From SG8-40 sp963792855 (lineage in GTDB: Bacteria; Pseudomonadota; Gammaproteobacteria; Burkholderiales; Eutrophovitaceae), in contig CAWBXZ010000005.1 of NCBI GenBank assembly GCA_963792855.1, positions 372,001 to 436,000 of the forward strand: 64,000 nt of DNA. Reading direction: 5' to 3'. This document shows positions 1 to 9,098 of the stretch, piece by piece. Numbering within the stretch: position 1 is the stretch's first letter; the number at the start of each line of letters is the position of its first letter. The position numbers and the translations under genes were made by a program. The notes under the pieces are model-generated. The model did no database searches and was not told the DNA's origin. It saw only the letters and a program-made list of their open reading frames with translations.

Positions 1-54
1 GTTATGTTCCTTGTCACCAGGGAACCCAGGTGGTTGCGTTATTTTGGCCGTGTC

Positions 55-555
55 CTACTGGTCGGGCTTGTCATCACACTGGTCTTCATTGGAATCTACT
101 TTCTTGAGCGTTTCTTGCTTGTTATTTAGGGGAGTGCTGCGGTTCGCTAGCTGGATGATGGCGCTGCGCAGAGACTCGGACTCAAGGCGGGCAGACAGAG
201 TAAGAAGGGCCTGTCGGGCTGTGTGACCGAGGAAAATCTGTTTTTTTGGCAAGGGGTTATGGTGGACTGGAACTTGCACCAAAACCCTTAATGCGTTAAG
301 TTCGCGCTCATCAAGGCGGAGATTCTTGATCAAGCGCGGTGCGAGTTGGCGCAGTTTTGCGGCGGCGGCGCCGCTGCTGGCGGTGACGCTGAGCGTACCC
401 GAATTGAGTCCGGCGACGGACACTTGGGAAGCGACACCAGCCGGCAAAGCGGCTCTCAGCGCTTTCTGAAGCCGCAGCAAGCGCCGGGTCTGTGTTGTCA
501 GGTCTCGTACTTCGGGCGCACTTTCGAGGATATTTTTGATTGGTTTCGCTGACAT
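55..555 (-). CDS. dciA: DciA-like DUF721 protein (putative replicative helicase loader)
   Basis: A 166-residue soluble protein with the look of the DUF721/DciA family: a basic N-terminal half with a helix rich in Arg and Leu (about residues 18-36), then a short beta-rich stretch (about 44-62) and a basic helix around 65-80. DciA proteins act at loading of the replicative helicase DnaB in bacteria that lack DnaC. The family assignment rests on the N-terminal pattern and on position, since this family commonly sits divergently next to the M23 peptidase and secA genes in betaproteobacteria. The C-terminal 60 residues are polar and probably disordered. The ATG is preceded by only a weak purine stretch. 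A 77-base gap separates it from the divergent M23 gene. Confidence 0.75.
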   Translation of the reverse strand: MSAKPIKNILESAPEVRDLTTQTRRLLRLQKALRAALPAGVASQVSVAGLNSGTLSVTASSGAAAAKLRQLAPRLIKNLRLDERELNALRVLVQVPVHHNPLPKKQIFLGHTARQALLTLSARLESESLRSAIIQLANRSTPLNNKQETLKKVDSNEDQCDDKPDQ

Positions 556-632
556 GTCTTATCGGTACGAAAATGCTTTTATCGCAGGAACGCCGGACCG
601 CAATGTAAAGCGGTAGATCCTAAGGGGCCCAG

Positions 633-1574
633 ATGGACATTATTCTCGTATCCGATCGATTTGAACAAGCGCGCAGCTTCAAGCTGGGTATGCCGCATGT
701 GCTGTTTCTCGGCCTTCTGTTCCTTTTGATGGTGGTCTCGCTGTCCGTTCTCCTGAACTATTTCTCCTTGAGATACGCGGTTACTCACAAGAGTCCGTAT
801 CTTCAATCGTTGCTCACCGCGGTCCAGGAGGAGCAAACAAAGCGCACCCAGTCCTATGTCCGCGAGAGCCTGAATACGATGGCGGCGCGCGTTGGCGAAA
901 TGCAGGCCAAGCTCTTGCGTCTCGATACGCTTGGTGAGCGCTTGAGCAAGCTGGCCGGCCTGGATCCGAAAGAGTTCATGTTCGAGCAAACGCCGGCACG
1001 TGGCGGACCTTCGCCCGAACATGAAGCGAAGCCTCTTTCGTTTGTCGAGCTTGGGGAGGAGCTGGACGCTCTCGCAGGTGATCTGGACGACCGGTCCGAC
1101 AAACTCGGTGCGCTGGAATCGCGCCTGTTTCTCGATTATGCCAAGCAGCAGTTCGTACCCACCTCACTGCCGGTCGAAACCCGTTGGTTTTCCTCGAATT
1201 TCGGCTGGCGCATCGATCCTTTCACGGGTTTCAGCACTTTCCATGAAGGTATCGATTTCATGTCGCCCACGGGCCGTCCGATTCGCGCTGCCGGCGCCGG
1301 AGTGGTCGTGTATTCCGCAAATCATCCCCAGTACGGCAACATGGTCGAAATCGACCATGGCAATGGCCTCGTGACACGGTATGCGCATGCCTCCCAGCTC
1401 GACGTCAAAGTCGGGGACGTTGTCGTCATTGGACAGAAAATTGCGGAGGTCGGGAGCACCGGCCGTTCGACCGGACCCCATCTGCACTTTGAGGTGCGCG
1501 TACGAGGCGCCGCGGTCAACCCGAGCAAGTATTTGCAAAAGAACTCGCACACGCCGCGCCTCGCGTCCCGTTAG
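633..1574 (+). CDS. Membrane-anchored M23 (LytM/peptidase M23) metallopeptidase
   Basis: A 313-residue protein with one membrane segment near residues 22-44, a periplasmic helical region (about 60-165) likely to form coiled coil, and a C-terminal LytM domain (about 180-305). The zinc-site pattern is complete: HEGIDF gives His204 and Asp208, and HLHFEV near 283-288 gives the final HxH; AHAS near 251-254 is also present. This family cleaves peptidoglycan cross-links or, as in EnvC/NlpD, activates amidases; with all zinc ligands present it is likely an active endopeptidase. It lies between dciA and capA/secA, the usual betaproteobacterial place for this gene. It should sit in the inner membrane with the catalytic domain in the periplasm. 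Confidence 0.88.
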   Translation: MDIILVSDRFEQARSFKLGMPHVLFLGLLFLLMVVSLSVLLNYFSLRYAVTHKSPYLQSLLTAVQEEQTKRTQSYVRESLNTMAARVGEMQAKLLRLDTLGERLSKLAGLDPKEFMFEQTPARGGPSPEHEAKPLSFVELGEELDALAGDLDDRSDKLGALESRLFLDYAKQQFVPTSLPVETRWFSSNFGWRIDPFTGFSTFHEGIDFMSPTGRPIRAAGAGVVVYSANHPQYGNMVEIDHGNGLVTRYAHASQLDVKVGDVVVIGQKIAEVGSTGRSTGPHLHFEVRVRGAAVNPSKYLQKNSHTPRLASR

Positions 1575-1721
1575 GCGCGCAGATTTCCGCTTGCTGAGGT
1601 TTCCTTTCGATGGGCGAGGTCGCCGCGATGTCTCGTTGCGGTTCGACAATAATCCCTATGAAATCAATCAGATGCGTAGAGACCCTGAGCGCCTGAGCTT
1701 CCCTTGCGCGTTACCTGGTGA

Positions 1722-2876
1722 GTGGCCCCTTTGACGACCGGTCTTTCTCGTTTGCCGATTCTCGTAGTTGTTCTGGCGGCGGTCCTACTCGGTGCTGCCG
1801 ATCCTGTGCAGGCGATGGAGTGCGGCGCCAGTCCCTCGTTCGCCCCTTCACGGGAAACGATCACGATCAAGGCGGTTGGCGATATCGTTCTGGGGACAAC
1901 CTGGCCAGAGGATCGTATCCCGCCGGATGTCGAACCCCGCTTCTTTGCCGGTGTTGCGAAGCAGCTATCAGGGGGCGACATCGTTTTCGGAAATCTCGAA
2001 GGTGCGCTGACTGATGCCGGTGAAACGACCAAGGACCCGAGCAGAGGCACGCAGTACGCGTTCAGAATGCCGACGCGGTACGCCGGAATTCTGCGTGATG
2101 CGGGTTTCAATGTCCTCAGCCTGGCGAACAATCACAGCTCCGATTTCGGGCCGGATGGCCTGGAAGATACCCTGAGTGCAATCGAGTCCCACGGCATGGT
2201 TGCCGTCGGAATGAAGAACAAGATCGCATATCAGGAAATCCGGGGCATAAGGGTCGCATGGATAGGTTTCAGCTACCTTGGTCTGCATAACTCAATTCAC
2301 GACCTGGGCGCGCTTGTCCGGCTGGTAACCGAAGCCAAGCAGTCCGCCAGGCTGGTGATTGTGACTTTCCATGGTGGTGCCGAAGGCTCGGACGCGCTGC
2401 GCGTGCGCGATGAGCAGGAAAAATACCTTGGAGAAAACAGGGGTAATCTGGTGCGGTTTGCGCGCACGGCGGTCGAGTCGGGTGCCGACCTGGTGCTGGG
2501 ACACGGTCCGCACGTGCTGCGCGGCATGGAATGTTATTGGCAAAAACTGATCGTTTACTCGCTGGGTAATTTTGTCGGTTATCAGGCGTTTTCCACCAAG
2601 CGAGCTGCCGCAATATCGGTCATCCTCGATATCACGCTTGATGAAGACGGATGGCTGAGACGGGCAGAGTTTCATCCGGTTCGATTCACGGGCGAGCACT
2701 TGCCGGAAATCGACCCGAGACGCCGGGCGCTTTATCTGCTCAATGATCTGTCCCAAATGTCCCCGCTTCAGATCGAAGGAAAGTTACTGTCTGGCCCCCT
2801 CGAGGGCGACGCCGGTTACCTTGCATACCGTCGCTGGTTGCGGGCGGCAGATCTTGAGCCCCAGTTGGTCGAGTAA
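1722..2876 (+). CDS. Exported CapA/PgsA-type metallophosphatase-fold protein
   Basis: A 384-residue protein starting at GTG with a signal peptide (hydrophobic core about residues 10-25, probable cleavage after VQA at about 29-31). The PGA_cap fold is shown by GDIVLG (53-58), GNLEG (90-94), ANNHSSDFG (135-143), HGGAEG near 217, GHGPHV near 260 and YSLGNF near 280; the His and Asp residues match the calcineurin-like metal site. Relatives (CapA/PgsA) take part in poly-gamma-glutamate capsule synthesis, but many proteobacterial members have no known polymer partner, and no capB or capC genes are nearby. The function is therefore open: an exported metal-dependent hydrolase or a polymer-handling protein. 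The gene is followed by a GC-rich hairpin and then secA. Confidence 0.85.
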   Translation: MAPLTTGLSRLPILVVVLAAVLLGAADPVQAMECGASPSFAPSRETITIKAVGDIVLGTTWPEDRIPPDVEPRFFAGVAKQLSGGDIVFGNLEGALTDAGETTKDPSRGTQYAFRMPTRYAGILRDAGFNVLSLANNHSSDFGPDGLEDTLSAIESHGMVAVGMKNKIAYQEIRGIRVAWIGFSYLGLHNSIHDLGALVRLVTEAKQSARLVIVTFHGGAEGSDALRVRDEQEKYLGENRGNLVRFARTAVESGADLVLGHGPHVLRGMECYWQKLIVYSLGNFVGYQAFSTKRAAAISVILDITLDEDGWLRRAEFHPVRFTGEHLPEIDPRRRALYLLNDLSQMSPLQIEGKLLSGPLEGDAGYLAYRRWLRAADLEPQLVE

Positions 2877-2915
2877 GTACTTCACATTTTCTGCTGCTTC
2901 GCTGTGTTGGGGTGC

Positions 2916-2935
2916 GGGGGCGATTTGGCGCCCCC
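2916..2935. other. GC-rich hairpin between capA-like gene and secA
   Basis: A 7-bp stem (GGGGGCG at 2916-2922 pairing with CGCCCCC at 2929-2935) closes a 6-base loop. No T-run follows, so it is not a canonical intrinsic terminator; it could attenuate read-through from the capA-like gene or protect the mRNA end. Confidence 0.4.
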
Positions 2936-2992
2936 TGACGTGTTAGACTTCCGCGATTATTTAACAGACAAAATAGCTGCAAGCCGCGGTAA

Positions 2993-5713
2993 ATGATTCC
3001 CAACCTTCTGAAAAAAGTTTTCGGCAGCCGCAACGACCGCCTGTTGCGCAAGTATTCGCAAGACGTTCGTTCCATCAATGAACTCGAGCCTGCCATGCAG
3101 GCGCTGACTGACGCCGAGCTAAGGGGCAAAACGGATGCCTTTCGCCAGCGTATTCGCGACGGCGAAACTCTCGATAAGGTGTTGCCGGAAGCATTTGCCG
3201 TTGTCAGGGAAGCGAGTCAACGCGTGCTGGGCATGCGGCATTTCGATGTTCAGCTTCTCGGCGGGATTGCGCTGCATAACGGCAAGATTGCCGAGATGCG
3301 TACCGGTGAGGGCAAGACCCTCGTCGCCACGTTGCCCGCCTACCTGAATGCGCTTACCGAAAAGGGTGTTCACGTCGTTACGGTAAACGACTACCTGGCA
3401 CGCCGTGACGCCGAATGGATGGGCCGCGCTTACTCGTTTCTGGGGCTGAAGGTCGGTGTAAACCTTTCGCAGATGGAGCATGGCGCCAAGCAGGAAGCGT
3501 ATGCCGCTGACATTACCTATGGCACAAACAACGAATTCGGGTTCGACTACTTGCGCGACAACATGGTCTTTCAGTTGTCGGAAAAAGTGCAACGCCGGCT
3601 GTCATACGCCATTGTCGACGAAGTCGACTCGATCCTGATCGACGAAGCGCGTACGCCGCTGATCATCTCCGGGCAGGCCGACGACAGCACCGATCTTTAC
3701 TACCGGATGAACGACGTAGCGCCGCAACTTGAGCGCTCTGCCGGAGAGGGAGAGCCGGGCGATTACCACGTTGACGAGAAAGCACATCAGGTGCTGCTGA
3801 CCGAGCAGGGTCATGAGCGCGCGGAAAAGCTGCTCGTGAAAGCCGGGTTGCTTCCCGAAAACGGTAGCCTTTACGACGCAGCCAACATCGGCCTGATGCA
3901 CCATCTGTATGCCGCGCTGCGCGCACATAACCTGTTTTTCCGCGATCAGCATTACGTTGTCCAGAACGGTGACATCGTGATCGTCGATGAATTTACCGGC
4001 CGGCTGATGGCGGGCCGACGCTGGTCAGACGGATTGCATCAGGCTGTGGAGGCGAAGGAGGGCGTCAAGATCCAGCGCGAGAACCAGACGCTGGCATCGA
4101 TCACGTTCCAGAATTACTTCCGTATCTACGACAAACTTGCCGGCATGACAGGTACGGCGGACACCGAAGCGTACGAGTTTCAGCAAATCTATGGTCTCGA
4201 GACCGTGATCGTGCCGACCCACCGCAAGATGATCCGTGACGATCGCATGGACCAGGTGTTCAAGACCAGTAAGGAACGTTACGGCGCGGTTCTTGAAGAC
4301 ATCAAGGATTGCTACGAACGGGGGCAACCGGTTCTGGTGGGGACGACGTCGATTGAGAATTCAGAACTGATATCTAACCAGCTCACGCAAGCGAAGCTCG
4401 AGCATCAGGTGCTGAACGCAAAACAACATGCCCGCGAAGCGGAAATCGTGGCGCAGGCGGGACGTCCGAAGATGATCACGATCGCCACCAATATGGCAGG
4501 GCGTGGAACGGACATTGTTCTGGGCGGGAATCCCGAGCCGGCAATTGCACGCGTTCGTGACGATGACAAGCTCACCGACGAGGAAAGAAGCGCGCGCGAA
4601 AGTACGATGCGGGGGGAATGGCAGGTCTTGCACGATCAGGTTGTGGCGGCCGGGGGCTTGCATATCGTCGGCACCGAGCGGCATGAGTCACGACGGGTCG
4701 ACAATCAGCTTCGCGGCCGGGCAGGCCGCCAGGGTGACCCGGGTTCAACGCGTTTTTACCTCTCGCTCGAAGACCCCCTGCTGCGGATTTTCGCGTCCGA
4801 CAGGGTGGCTGCGATCATGGATCGTTTGAAGCTGCCCGAGGGCGAGGCGATCGAGCACCCCTGGGTCACACGGGCAATTGAGAACGCGCAGCGCAAGGTG
4901 GAGGCGCGCAATTTCGACATGCGCAAGCAATTGCTTGAGTATGACGACGTTGCAAACGACCAGCGCAAGGTGATCTACCAGCAACGCAATGAGTTGCTCG
5001 AATCCGACGATGTGACCGAGACCGTGCGTTCGATGCGCGAGGGAGCGCTGGAAGCGGTGATCGTTGAATATATTCCCCCCGAGACCGTTGAAGAGCAGTG
5101 GGACGTTGCCGGGTTGGAAACGGCGCTTGCCTCGGAGTTCTCTCTCGAATTGAACGTGAAGCAGTGGCTGGAGCGGGACGATAAGCTTGACGAGGCAGCC
5201 TTGCGCGAGCGTGTCGTGGAGGCAGCCCACGCCCGCTACGAAGAAAAGATCAAGGATGTGCCCCCGGAAGCGATTCGCCACTATGAGCACGCCATCATGC
5301 TGCAAACGCTTGATGGACACTGGCGCGAGCATCTGGCCGCACTCGATCATTTGCGTCAGGGAATACACCTGCGCGGTTACGCGCAGAAGAACCCGAAACA
5401 GGAATACAAGCGCGAGGCGTTTGAATTGTTCTCGCTGATGCTCGAGGCAATTCGTAATGAGGTCACCCGTATCCTCATGACGGTCCGGATTCGAAGCGCC
5501 GAAGAAGCTGACGAGGCGGCGGAAGAGCGCACGGAGATGACTAACGTACGCTATCAGCACACGGATTACGACGCCGCGCTCAAGAACGATCAGCCGGAAG
5601 AGGCCGACAAAACGCAGCCTTTTGTGCGCTCGGGCCAGAAAGTCGGGCGAAACGAGCCGTGTCCGTGCGGGTCCGGCAAAAAGTTCAAACATTGTCATGG
5701 CCGCCTCGGTTGA
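2993..5713 (+). CDS. secA: Preprotein translocase ATPase SecA
   Basis: The motor ATPase of the Sec translocon, driving unfolded secretory proteins through SecYEG; cytosolic and membrane-associated. The 906 residues match the usual proteobacterial length. Visible parts are the Walker A region MRTGEGKT (102-109), the DEVDSILIDEART segment near 208-220 that carries the Walker B acidic residues, the preprotein cross-linking domain after about 225, the second helicase domain with TNMAGRGTDI near 500 and the GRAGRQGDPG motif, and a C-terminal zinc-binding SEC-C tail with Cys890, Cys892, Cys901 and His902. That tail normally contacts SecB. The start lies just after a purine-poor leader. It is followed 18 bases later by argJ, a common betaproteobacterial pairing. 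Confidence 0.98.
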   Translation: MIPNLLKKVFGSRNDRLLRKYSQDVRSINELEPAMQALTDAELRGKTDAFRQRIRDGETLDKVLPEAFAVVREASQRVLGMRHFDVQLLGGIALHNGKIAEMRTGEGKTLVATLPAYLNALTEKGVHVVTVNDYLARRDAEWMGRAYSFLGLKVGVNLSQMEHGAKQEAYAADITYGTNNEFGFDYLRDNMVFQLSEKVQRRLSYAIVDEVDSILIDEARTPLIISGQADDSTDLYYRMNDVAPQLERSAGEGEPGDYHVDEKAHQVLLTEQGHERAEKLLVKAGLLPENGSLYDAANIGLMHHLYAALRAHNLFFRDQHYVVQNGDIVIVDEFTGRLMAGRRWSDGLHQAVEAKEGVKIQRENQTLASITFQNYFRIYDKLAGMTGTADTEAYEFQQIYGLETVIVPTHRKMIRDDRMDQVFKTSKERYGAVLEDIKDCYERGQPVLVGTTSIENSELISNQLTQAKLEHQVLNAKQHAREAEIVAQAGRPKMITIATNMAGRGTDIVLGGNPEPAIARVRDDDKLTDEERSARESTMRGEWQVLHDQVVAAGGLHIVGTERHESRRVDNQLRGRAGRQGDPGSTRFYLSLEDPLLRIFASDRVAAIMDRLKLPEGEAIEHPWVTRAIENAQRKVEARNFDMRKQLLEYDDVANDQRKVIYQQRNELLESDDVTETVRSMREGALEAVIVEYIPPETVEEQWDVAGLETALASEFSLELNVKQWLERDDKLDEAALRERVVEAAHARYEEKIKDVPPEAIRHYEHAIMLQTLDGHWREHLAALDHLRQGIHLRGYAQKNPKQEYKREAFELFSLMLEAIRNEVTRILMTVRIRSAEEADEAAEERTEMTNVRYQHTDYDAALKNDQPEEADKTQPFVRSGQKVGRNEPCPCGSGKKFKHCHGRLG

Positions 5714-5731
5714 GCGGGTGCGCGTGTTCGA

Positions 5732-6958
5732 ATGCCGGTTAACATGCCCCCTACAGACTCAGCCTCCATTCTTCCGGTTGCCGGAGTGCGCCTCGGCATC
5801 GCTTGCGCAGGGATCAGGAAAACCGGCCGCAAGGATCTGCTGCTGATTTCTTTGGATGAGGGGTCCAATGTTGCGGGCGTGTTTACCCGCAACCGCTTCT
5901 GTGCCGCCCCGGTCACGATTGCGCGTACCCATATCGCGTCCACTCCCGCCCGCGCCATGGTTGTCAATAGCGGCTGTGCCAATGCCGGCACGGGCGAGGA
6001 CGGGTTGGCCCGCGCAAGGCAGGTTTGCGAACACGTAGGCCGTTTGCTGAGTTGCGAAACCACCGCTGTCGTGCCGTTTTCGACCGGCGTAATCATGCAA
6101 GACTTGCCGGTTGACAAGATCAGCGCTGCGCTGCCAGCGTGTATTCAGACGCTTTCAGCCAGCGCCTGGTTCGACGCGGCTGAGGCAATCATGACAACGG
6201 ATACCGTGCCAAAAGCGGCCTCCCGAACACTGAGTGTCGGCGGTCAGCGCGTGACGGTAACCGGTATTGCCAAGGGCTCGGGAATGATACGCCCGGACAT
6301 GGCGACAATGCTCTCGTTTGTCGCGACCGATGCGGCGGTTGCCGCCGATGCGCTGCAAGCGATGATTCAATATGCCACCAAGCGAAGCTTCAACTGCATT
6401 ACTGTCGATGGCGACACCTCGACCAATGACAGCCTGATGCTTATTGCTACCGGAGCCGCGAAGTGCCCGGAGATCGCTGACGTTGATTCTGCCGATTACA
6501 TCGCTTTGCGCGACGCGGTTACCGATGTGTGTGTGCAGCTTGCGCAGATGGTAGTTCGCGATGGCGAAGGGGCGACCAAGTTCATTACGGTGCGGGTCGA
6601 AGGCGGGCGGAATGAAGAGGAATGCAGCGCGGTTGCATACGCGGTTGCTCATTCCCCGCTCGTCAAGACCGCGTTCTATGCTTCCGATCCGAATCTGGGT
6701 CGAATTCTTGCGGCGATTGGATATGCAGGTATTGCAGATCTCGATGTTTCGACGCTGGATGTCTATCTTGACGATGTGTTGGTTGCAACAGGCGGCGGCC
6801 GTGCGCCGGGTTACAGAGAAGAGCAGGCGCAGGCAGTCATGGACCAGCCGGAGATCACTGTTCGAATCCGGTTGAACCGGGGTGGCGCTGCCTTGACGGT
6901 CTGGACCTGTGATCTGTCACACGATTACGTGAGCATCAACGCGGATTACCGGAGCTAG
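5732..6958 (+). CDS. argJ: Bifunctional glutamate N-acetyltransferase / amino-acid N-acetyltransferase ArgJ
   Basis: Transfers the acetyl group from N-acetylornithine to glutamate (the cyclic arginine pathway) and may also acetylate glutamate from acetyl-CoA; cytosolic. The 408-residue precursor carries the self-cleavage site: KGSGMIRPDMATML (181-194), where cleavage before Thr192 yields the alpha and beta chains and frees the Thr nucleophile. The oxyanion-forming region with STGVI (117-121) and the C-terminal segment with NLGRI and the final DLSHDYVSINADYRS tail are also typical. It follows secA closely and precedes a DUF815 ATPase by two bases. Monofunctional or bifunctional activity cannot be read from the sequence alone. 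Confidence 0.96.
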   Translation: MPVNMPPTDSASILPVAGVRLGIACAGIRKTGRKDLLLISLDEGSNVAGVFTRNRFCAAPVTIARTHIASTPARAMVVNSGCANAGTGEDGLARARQVCEHVGRLLSCETTAVVPFSTGVIMQDLPVDKISAALPACIQTLSASAWFDAAEAIMTTDTVPKAASRTLSVGGQRVTVTGIAKGSGMIRPDMATMLSFVATDAAVAADALQAMIQYATKRSFNCITVDGDTSTNDSLMLIATGAAKCPEIADVDSADYIALRDAVTDVCVQLAQMVVRDGEGATKFITVRVEGGRNEEECSAVAYAVAHSPLVKTAFYASDPNLGRILAAIGYAGIADLDVSTLDVYLDDVLVATGGGRAPGYREEQAQAVMDQPEITVRIRLNRGGAALTVWTCDLSHDYVSINADYRS

Positions 6959-6960
6959 CA

Positions 6961-7887
6961 GTGGCGGATTGGGAGCGGATTTTTCAAAAGCTCGAGAACG
7001 TGCTTGATCGTGTCGAGCGCATTCTCCCGCAGTTGCCGGAACCGCCCGATTGGTCTGCGGCGACCGCTTACCGCTGGCGGCGGCGGGCAAGCAGCGGATT
7101 CCTGCAGCCGGTATTGCACCCGCACAAGATCAGGCTGAGTGATCTCCAGGGGGTGTCTGAGCAAAAACAGCTGGTGGATCAGAACACGCGTCAGTTTGTA
7201 GAAGGATTTGCTGCAAACAATGTGCTGTTAACGGGTGCCAAGGGCACCGGCAAGTCGTCATTGGTCAAAGCAGTTCTCAACAAGTTCTCGAACAAGGGGC
7301 TGCGACTCATCGAGGTCGAGAAGCATGACCTGCACGACCTTCCGGATATTGTCGACATGGTTGCCAAGGCACCCTACCGTTTCATCATCTTCTGCGATGA
7401 CTTGTCTTTCGACGCTGAAGAACCAGGCTACAAGGCACTCAAGGTTGTGCTGGATGGTTCGATATCAGCGACATCCGAAAATGTGCTGATCTACGCCACC
7501 TCCAATCGCCGGCACCTGATGCCCGAATACATGCAGGAGAATCTTGAGACGAAGTATCTCGGCGAGGAAATCCATCCTGGCGAAAGCGTGGAAGAAAAGA
7601 TTTCGCTCTCCGAGAGGTTTGGATTGTGGATTTCCTTCTATCCGTTTGATCAGGACGAGTATCTCGCCATCGTTGATTATTGGGTGGCAAAGCTGACTGA
7701 CGCCACTGGCTCCAGGGGATCCAGTAAACAGGCGTCAAAAAAGGATAGCGGGGCCAGGGATGAAGTGCACCAGGAGGCATTGCAATGGGCACTGCTGCGC
7801 GGATCCCGCAGCGGGCGTGTCGCCTGGCAGTTCGCGCGCGACTGGGCGGGACGTCGGGAAATGCAATCCGCACGGAAAAGCAAGTAA
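6961..7887 (+). CDS. DUF815-family P-loop ATPase
   Basis: A 308-residue AAA-like ATPase starting at GTG two bases after the argJ stop, so probably translationally coupled. Walker A is GAKGTGKS (92-99) and the Walker B-like strand is FIIFCDDLSF (141-150). A sensor-like ATSNRRHLMPE segment follows near 178-188, and an ETKYLGEEIHPGE stretch typical of the DUF815 group comes after it. The family is widespread in betaproteobacteria and sits next to argJ or the Nudix gene; its cellular role is unknown to me. The C-terminal helical part probably forms the AAA lid. A Ser/Lys-rich linker near 255-270 looks flexible. Confidence 0.88.
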   Translation: MADWERIFQKLENVLDRVERILPQLPEPPDWSAATAYRWRRRASSGFLQPVLHPHKIRLSDLQGVSEQKQLVDQNTRQFVEGFAANNVLLTGAKGTGKSSLVKAVLNKFSNKGLRLIEVEKHDLHDLPDIVDMVAKAPYRFIIFCDDLSFDAEEPGYKALKVVLDGSISATSENVLIYATSNRRHLMPEYMQENLETKYLGEEIHPGESVEEKISLSERFGLWISFYPFDQDEYLAIVDYWVAKLTDATGSRGSSKQASKKDSGARDEVHQEALQWALLRGSRSGRVAWQFARDWAGRREMQSARKSK

Positions 7888-7895
7888 CCCCGGGT

Positions 7896-8840
7896 TTGTC
7901 GGACAAGATCGTTGACGTGGCTGCGGCAGTGTTGCAGCGCCCTGACGGGTCGTTCCTGCTCGCGCAGCGCCCGACAGGCAAGGTTTGTGCGGGATACTGG
8001 GAATTTCCCGGTGGCAAGGTCGAATCCGGCGAAACCCCCTCACAAGCGTTGCGGCGCGAGTTGCAGGAGGAACTCGGCGTCACGGCTCTGTGTGTCTATC
8101 CCTGGTTGACACGCGTGTTCAGTTACCCGCACGCCACGGTACGACTGCATTTCCAGAGGGTGGTGCGATGGCAAGGCGAACCACGATCGCGAGAGGCGCA
8201 GGCATTTGCCTGGCAGAAACCTGGCGCGCCCGATGTCAGTCCGATGCTGCCAGCCAATACTTTTGTGCTAAAAGCGCTCGAATTGCCGGTGCAATACGCA
8301 ATTACCAACGCCAGTGAATCGGGCGAACAACGGGCGCTCGAACGGCTCGACACGGCACTGTCACGTGGCTTGAGGCTGGTACAGGTCAGGGAGAAACACC
8401 TAAAACAATCTGCGCTGGAGAAGTTTGCGGCTGAAGTCGTGCGGCGGTGCCACGATTACGGTGCGCGGGTGATCATCAACAGCGATGCGGACCTCGCCGC
8501 CAAAGTTGCCGCGGATGGTGTTCATCTTCCAGCGGCGCGCTTGATAGAGGCTTCCGCCCGCCCGCCCGGCTTCTACTGGTATGGCGCATCCTGCCACGAC
8601 CGGCGGGAGATCGAATGGGCAGAAGCGATCGGTGTGGATTTCATCGTGCTCGGGCCGGTAAAACGTACCGCAAGCCATCCGCAGGCAACGCCGATGGGGT
8701 GGCGAGGGTTCCGCGAGCTCGCGTCGGGTGCATCGATTCCGGTGTATGCACTTGGTGGAATGCTGATAGGCGATCTAGAAGAAGCATGGAAGAACTCGGC
8801 GCACGGTATCGCCATGCAGCGAGGTGCCTGGGTTGACTGA
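7896..8840 (+). CDS. Nudix hydrolase (MutT-type 8-oxo-dGTP diphosphatase) fused to ThiE-like domain
   Basis: The N-terminal domain has a full Nudix box (GGKVESGE followed by REL-EELGV, about residues 40-62 of the TTG-started product) and the QRP/YWEFPGG features of MutT, which removes 8-oxo-dGTP from the nucleotide pool. After a linker at about 130-150 there is a thiamine-phosphate-synthase-like half: LRLVQVREKHL, VIINSDADLAAKVAADGVHL and FIVLGPVKRTASHP follow the ThiE barrel order. Such fusions are common in beta- and gammaproteobacteria, and the ThiE half is not assumed to be an active synthase. An ATG at 7785 is also in frame but would overlap the preceding ATPase gene by about 100 bases; TTG 7896 or GTG 7917 avoids this. 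The start is therefore uncertain; the stop is firm. Confidence 0.85.
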   Translation: MSDKIVDVAAAVLQRPDGSFLLAQRPTGKVCAGYWEFPGGKVESGETPSQALRRELQEELGVTALCVYPWLTRVFSYPHATVRLHFQRVVRWQGEPRSREAQAFAWQKPGAPDVSPMLPANTFVLKALELPVQYAITNASESGEQRALERLDTALSRGLRLVQVREKHLKQSALEKFAAEVVRRCHDYGARVIINSDADLAAKVAADGVHLPAARLIEASARPPGFYWYGASCHDRREIEWAEAIGVDFIVLGPVKRTASHPQATPMGWRGFRELASGASIPVYALGGMLIGDLEEAWKNSAHGIAMQRGAWVD

Positions 8841-8882
8841 AAACGGCCGGATCAGGCCTTGTCCGATTGAGGCTGCTGCTGT

Positions 8883-9098
8883 TCAGGCGTCAGTGTCATC
8901 CGAAGAAGACGACTGATTGACGTTCGCGGGAATTCGATACGATTCCGACGCCCATTGCCCCAGGTCGATCATCTTGCACCGCTCCGAGCAGAATGGGCGG
9001 TACGGGTTGCTGATATCCCACAGCAGCGGTGCGTCACATTGCGGGCAGTGAACGAGCGGCCCCTGATTTTTTGGCGAAGTGTCGTTCACAGGTTGCAA
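8883..9098 (-). CDS. yacG: DNA gyrase inhibitor-type zinc protein YacG
   Basis: A 71-residue protein with four zinc ligands: Cys18, Cys21, Cys37 and Cys41 in a C-x2-C-x15-C-x3-C arrangement, followed by the conserved DLGQWASESYRIP segment. YacG binds the GyrB C-terminal region and inhibits gyrase in E. coli. The gene overlaps the 3' end of zapD by 13 bases, the usual zapD-yacG pairing, so the two are probably co-translated. The acidic, serine-rich C-terminus is typical. Confidence 0.95.
   Translation of the reverse strand: MQPVNDTSPKNQGPLVHCPQCDAPLLWDISNPYRPFCSERCKMIDLGQWASESYRIPANVNQSSSSDDTDA

Noticed and set aside
4745..5698. Long minus-strand open frame (about 317 codons) opposite secA
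   Set aside because: It lies wholly within secA, which has strong motifs, and the frame has no domain pattern; GC-rich genes often leave open frames on the opposite strand.
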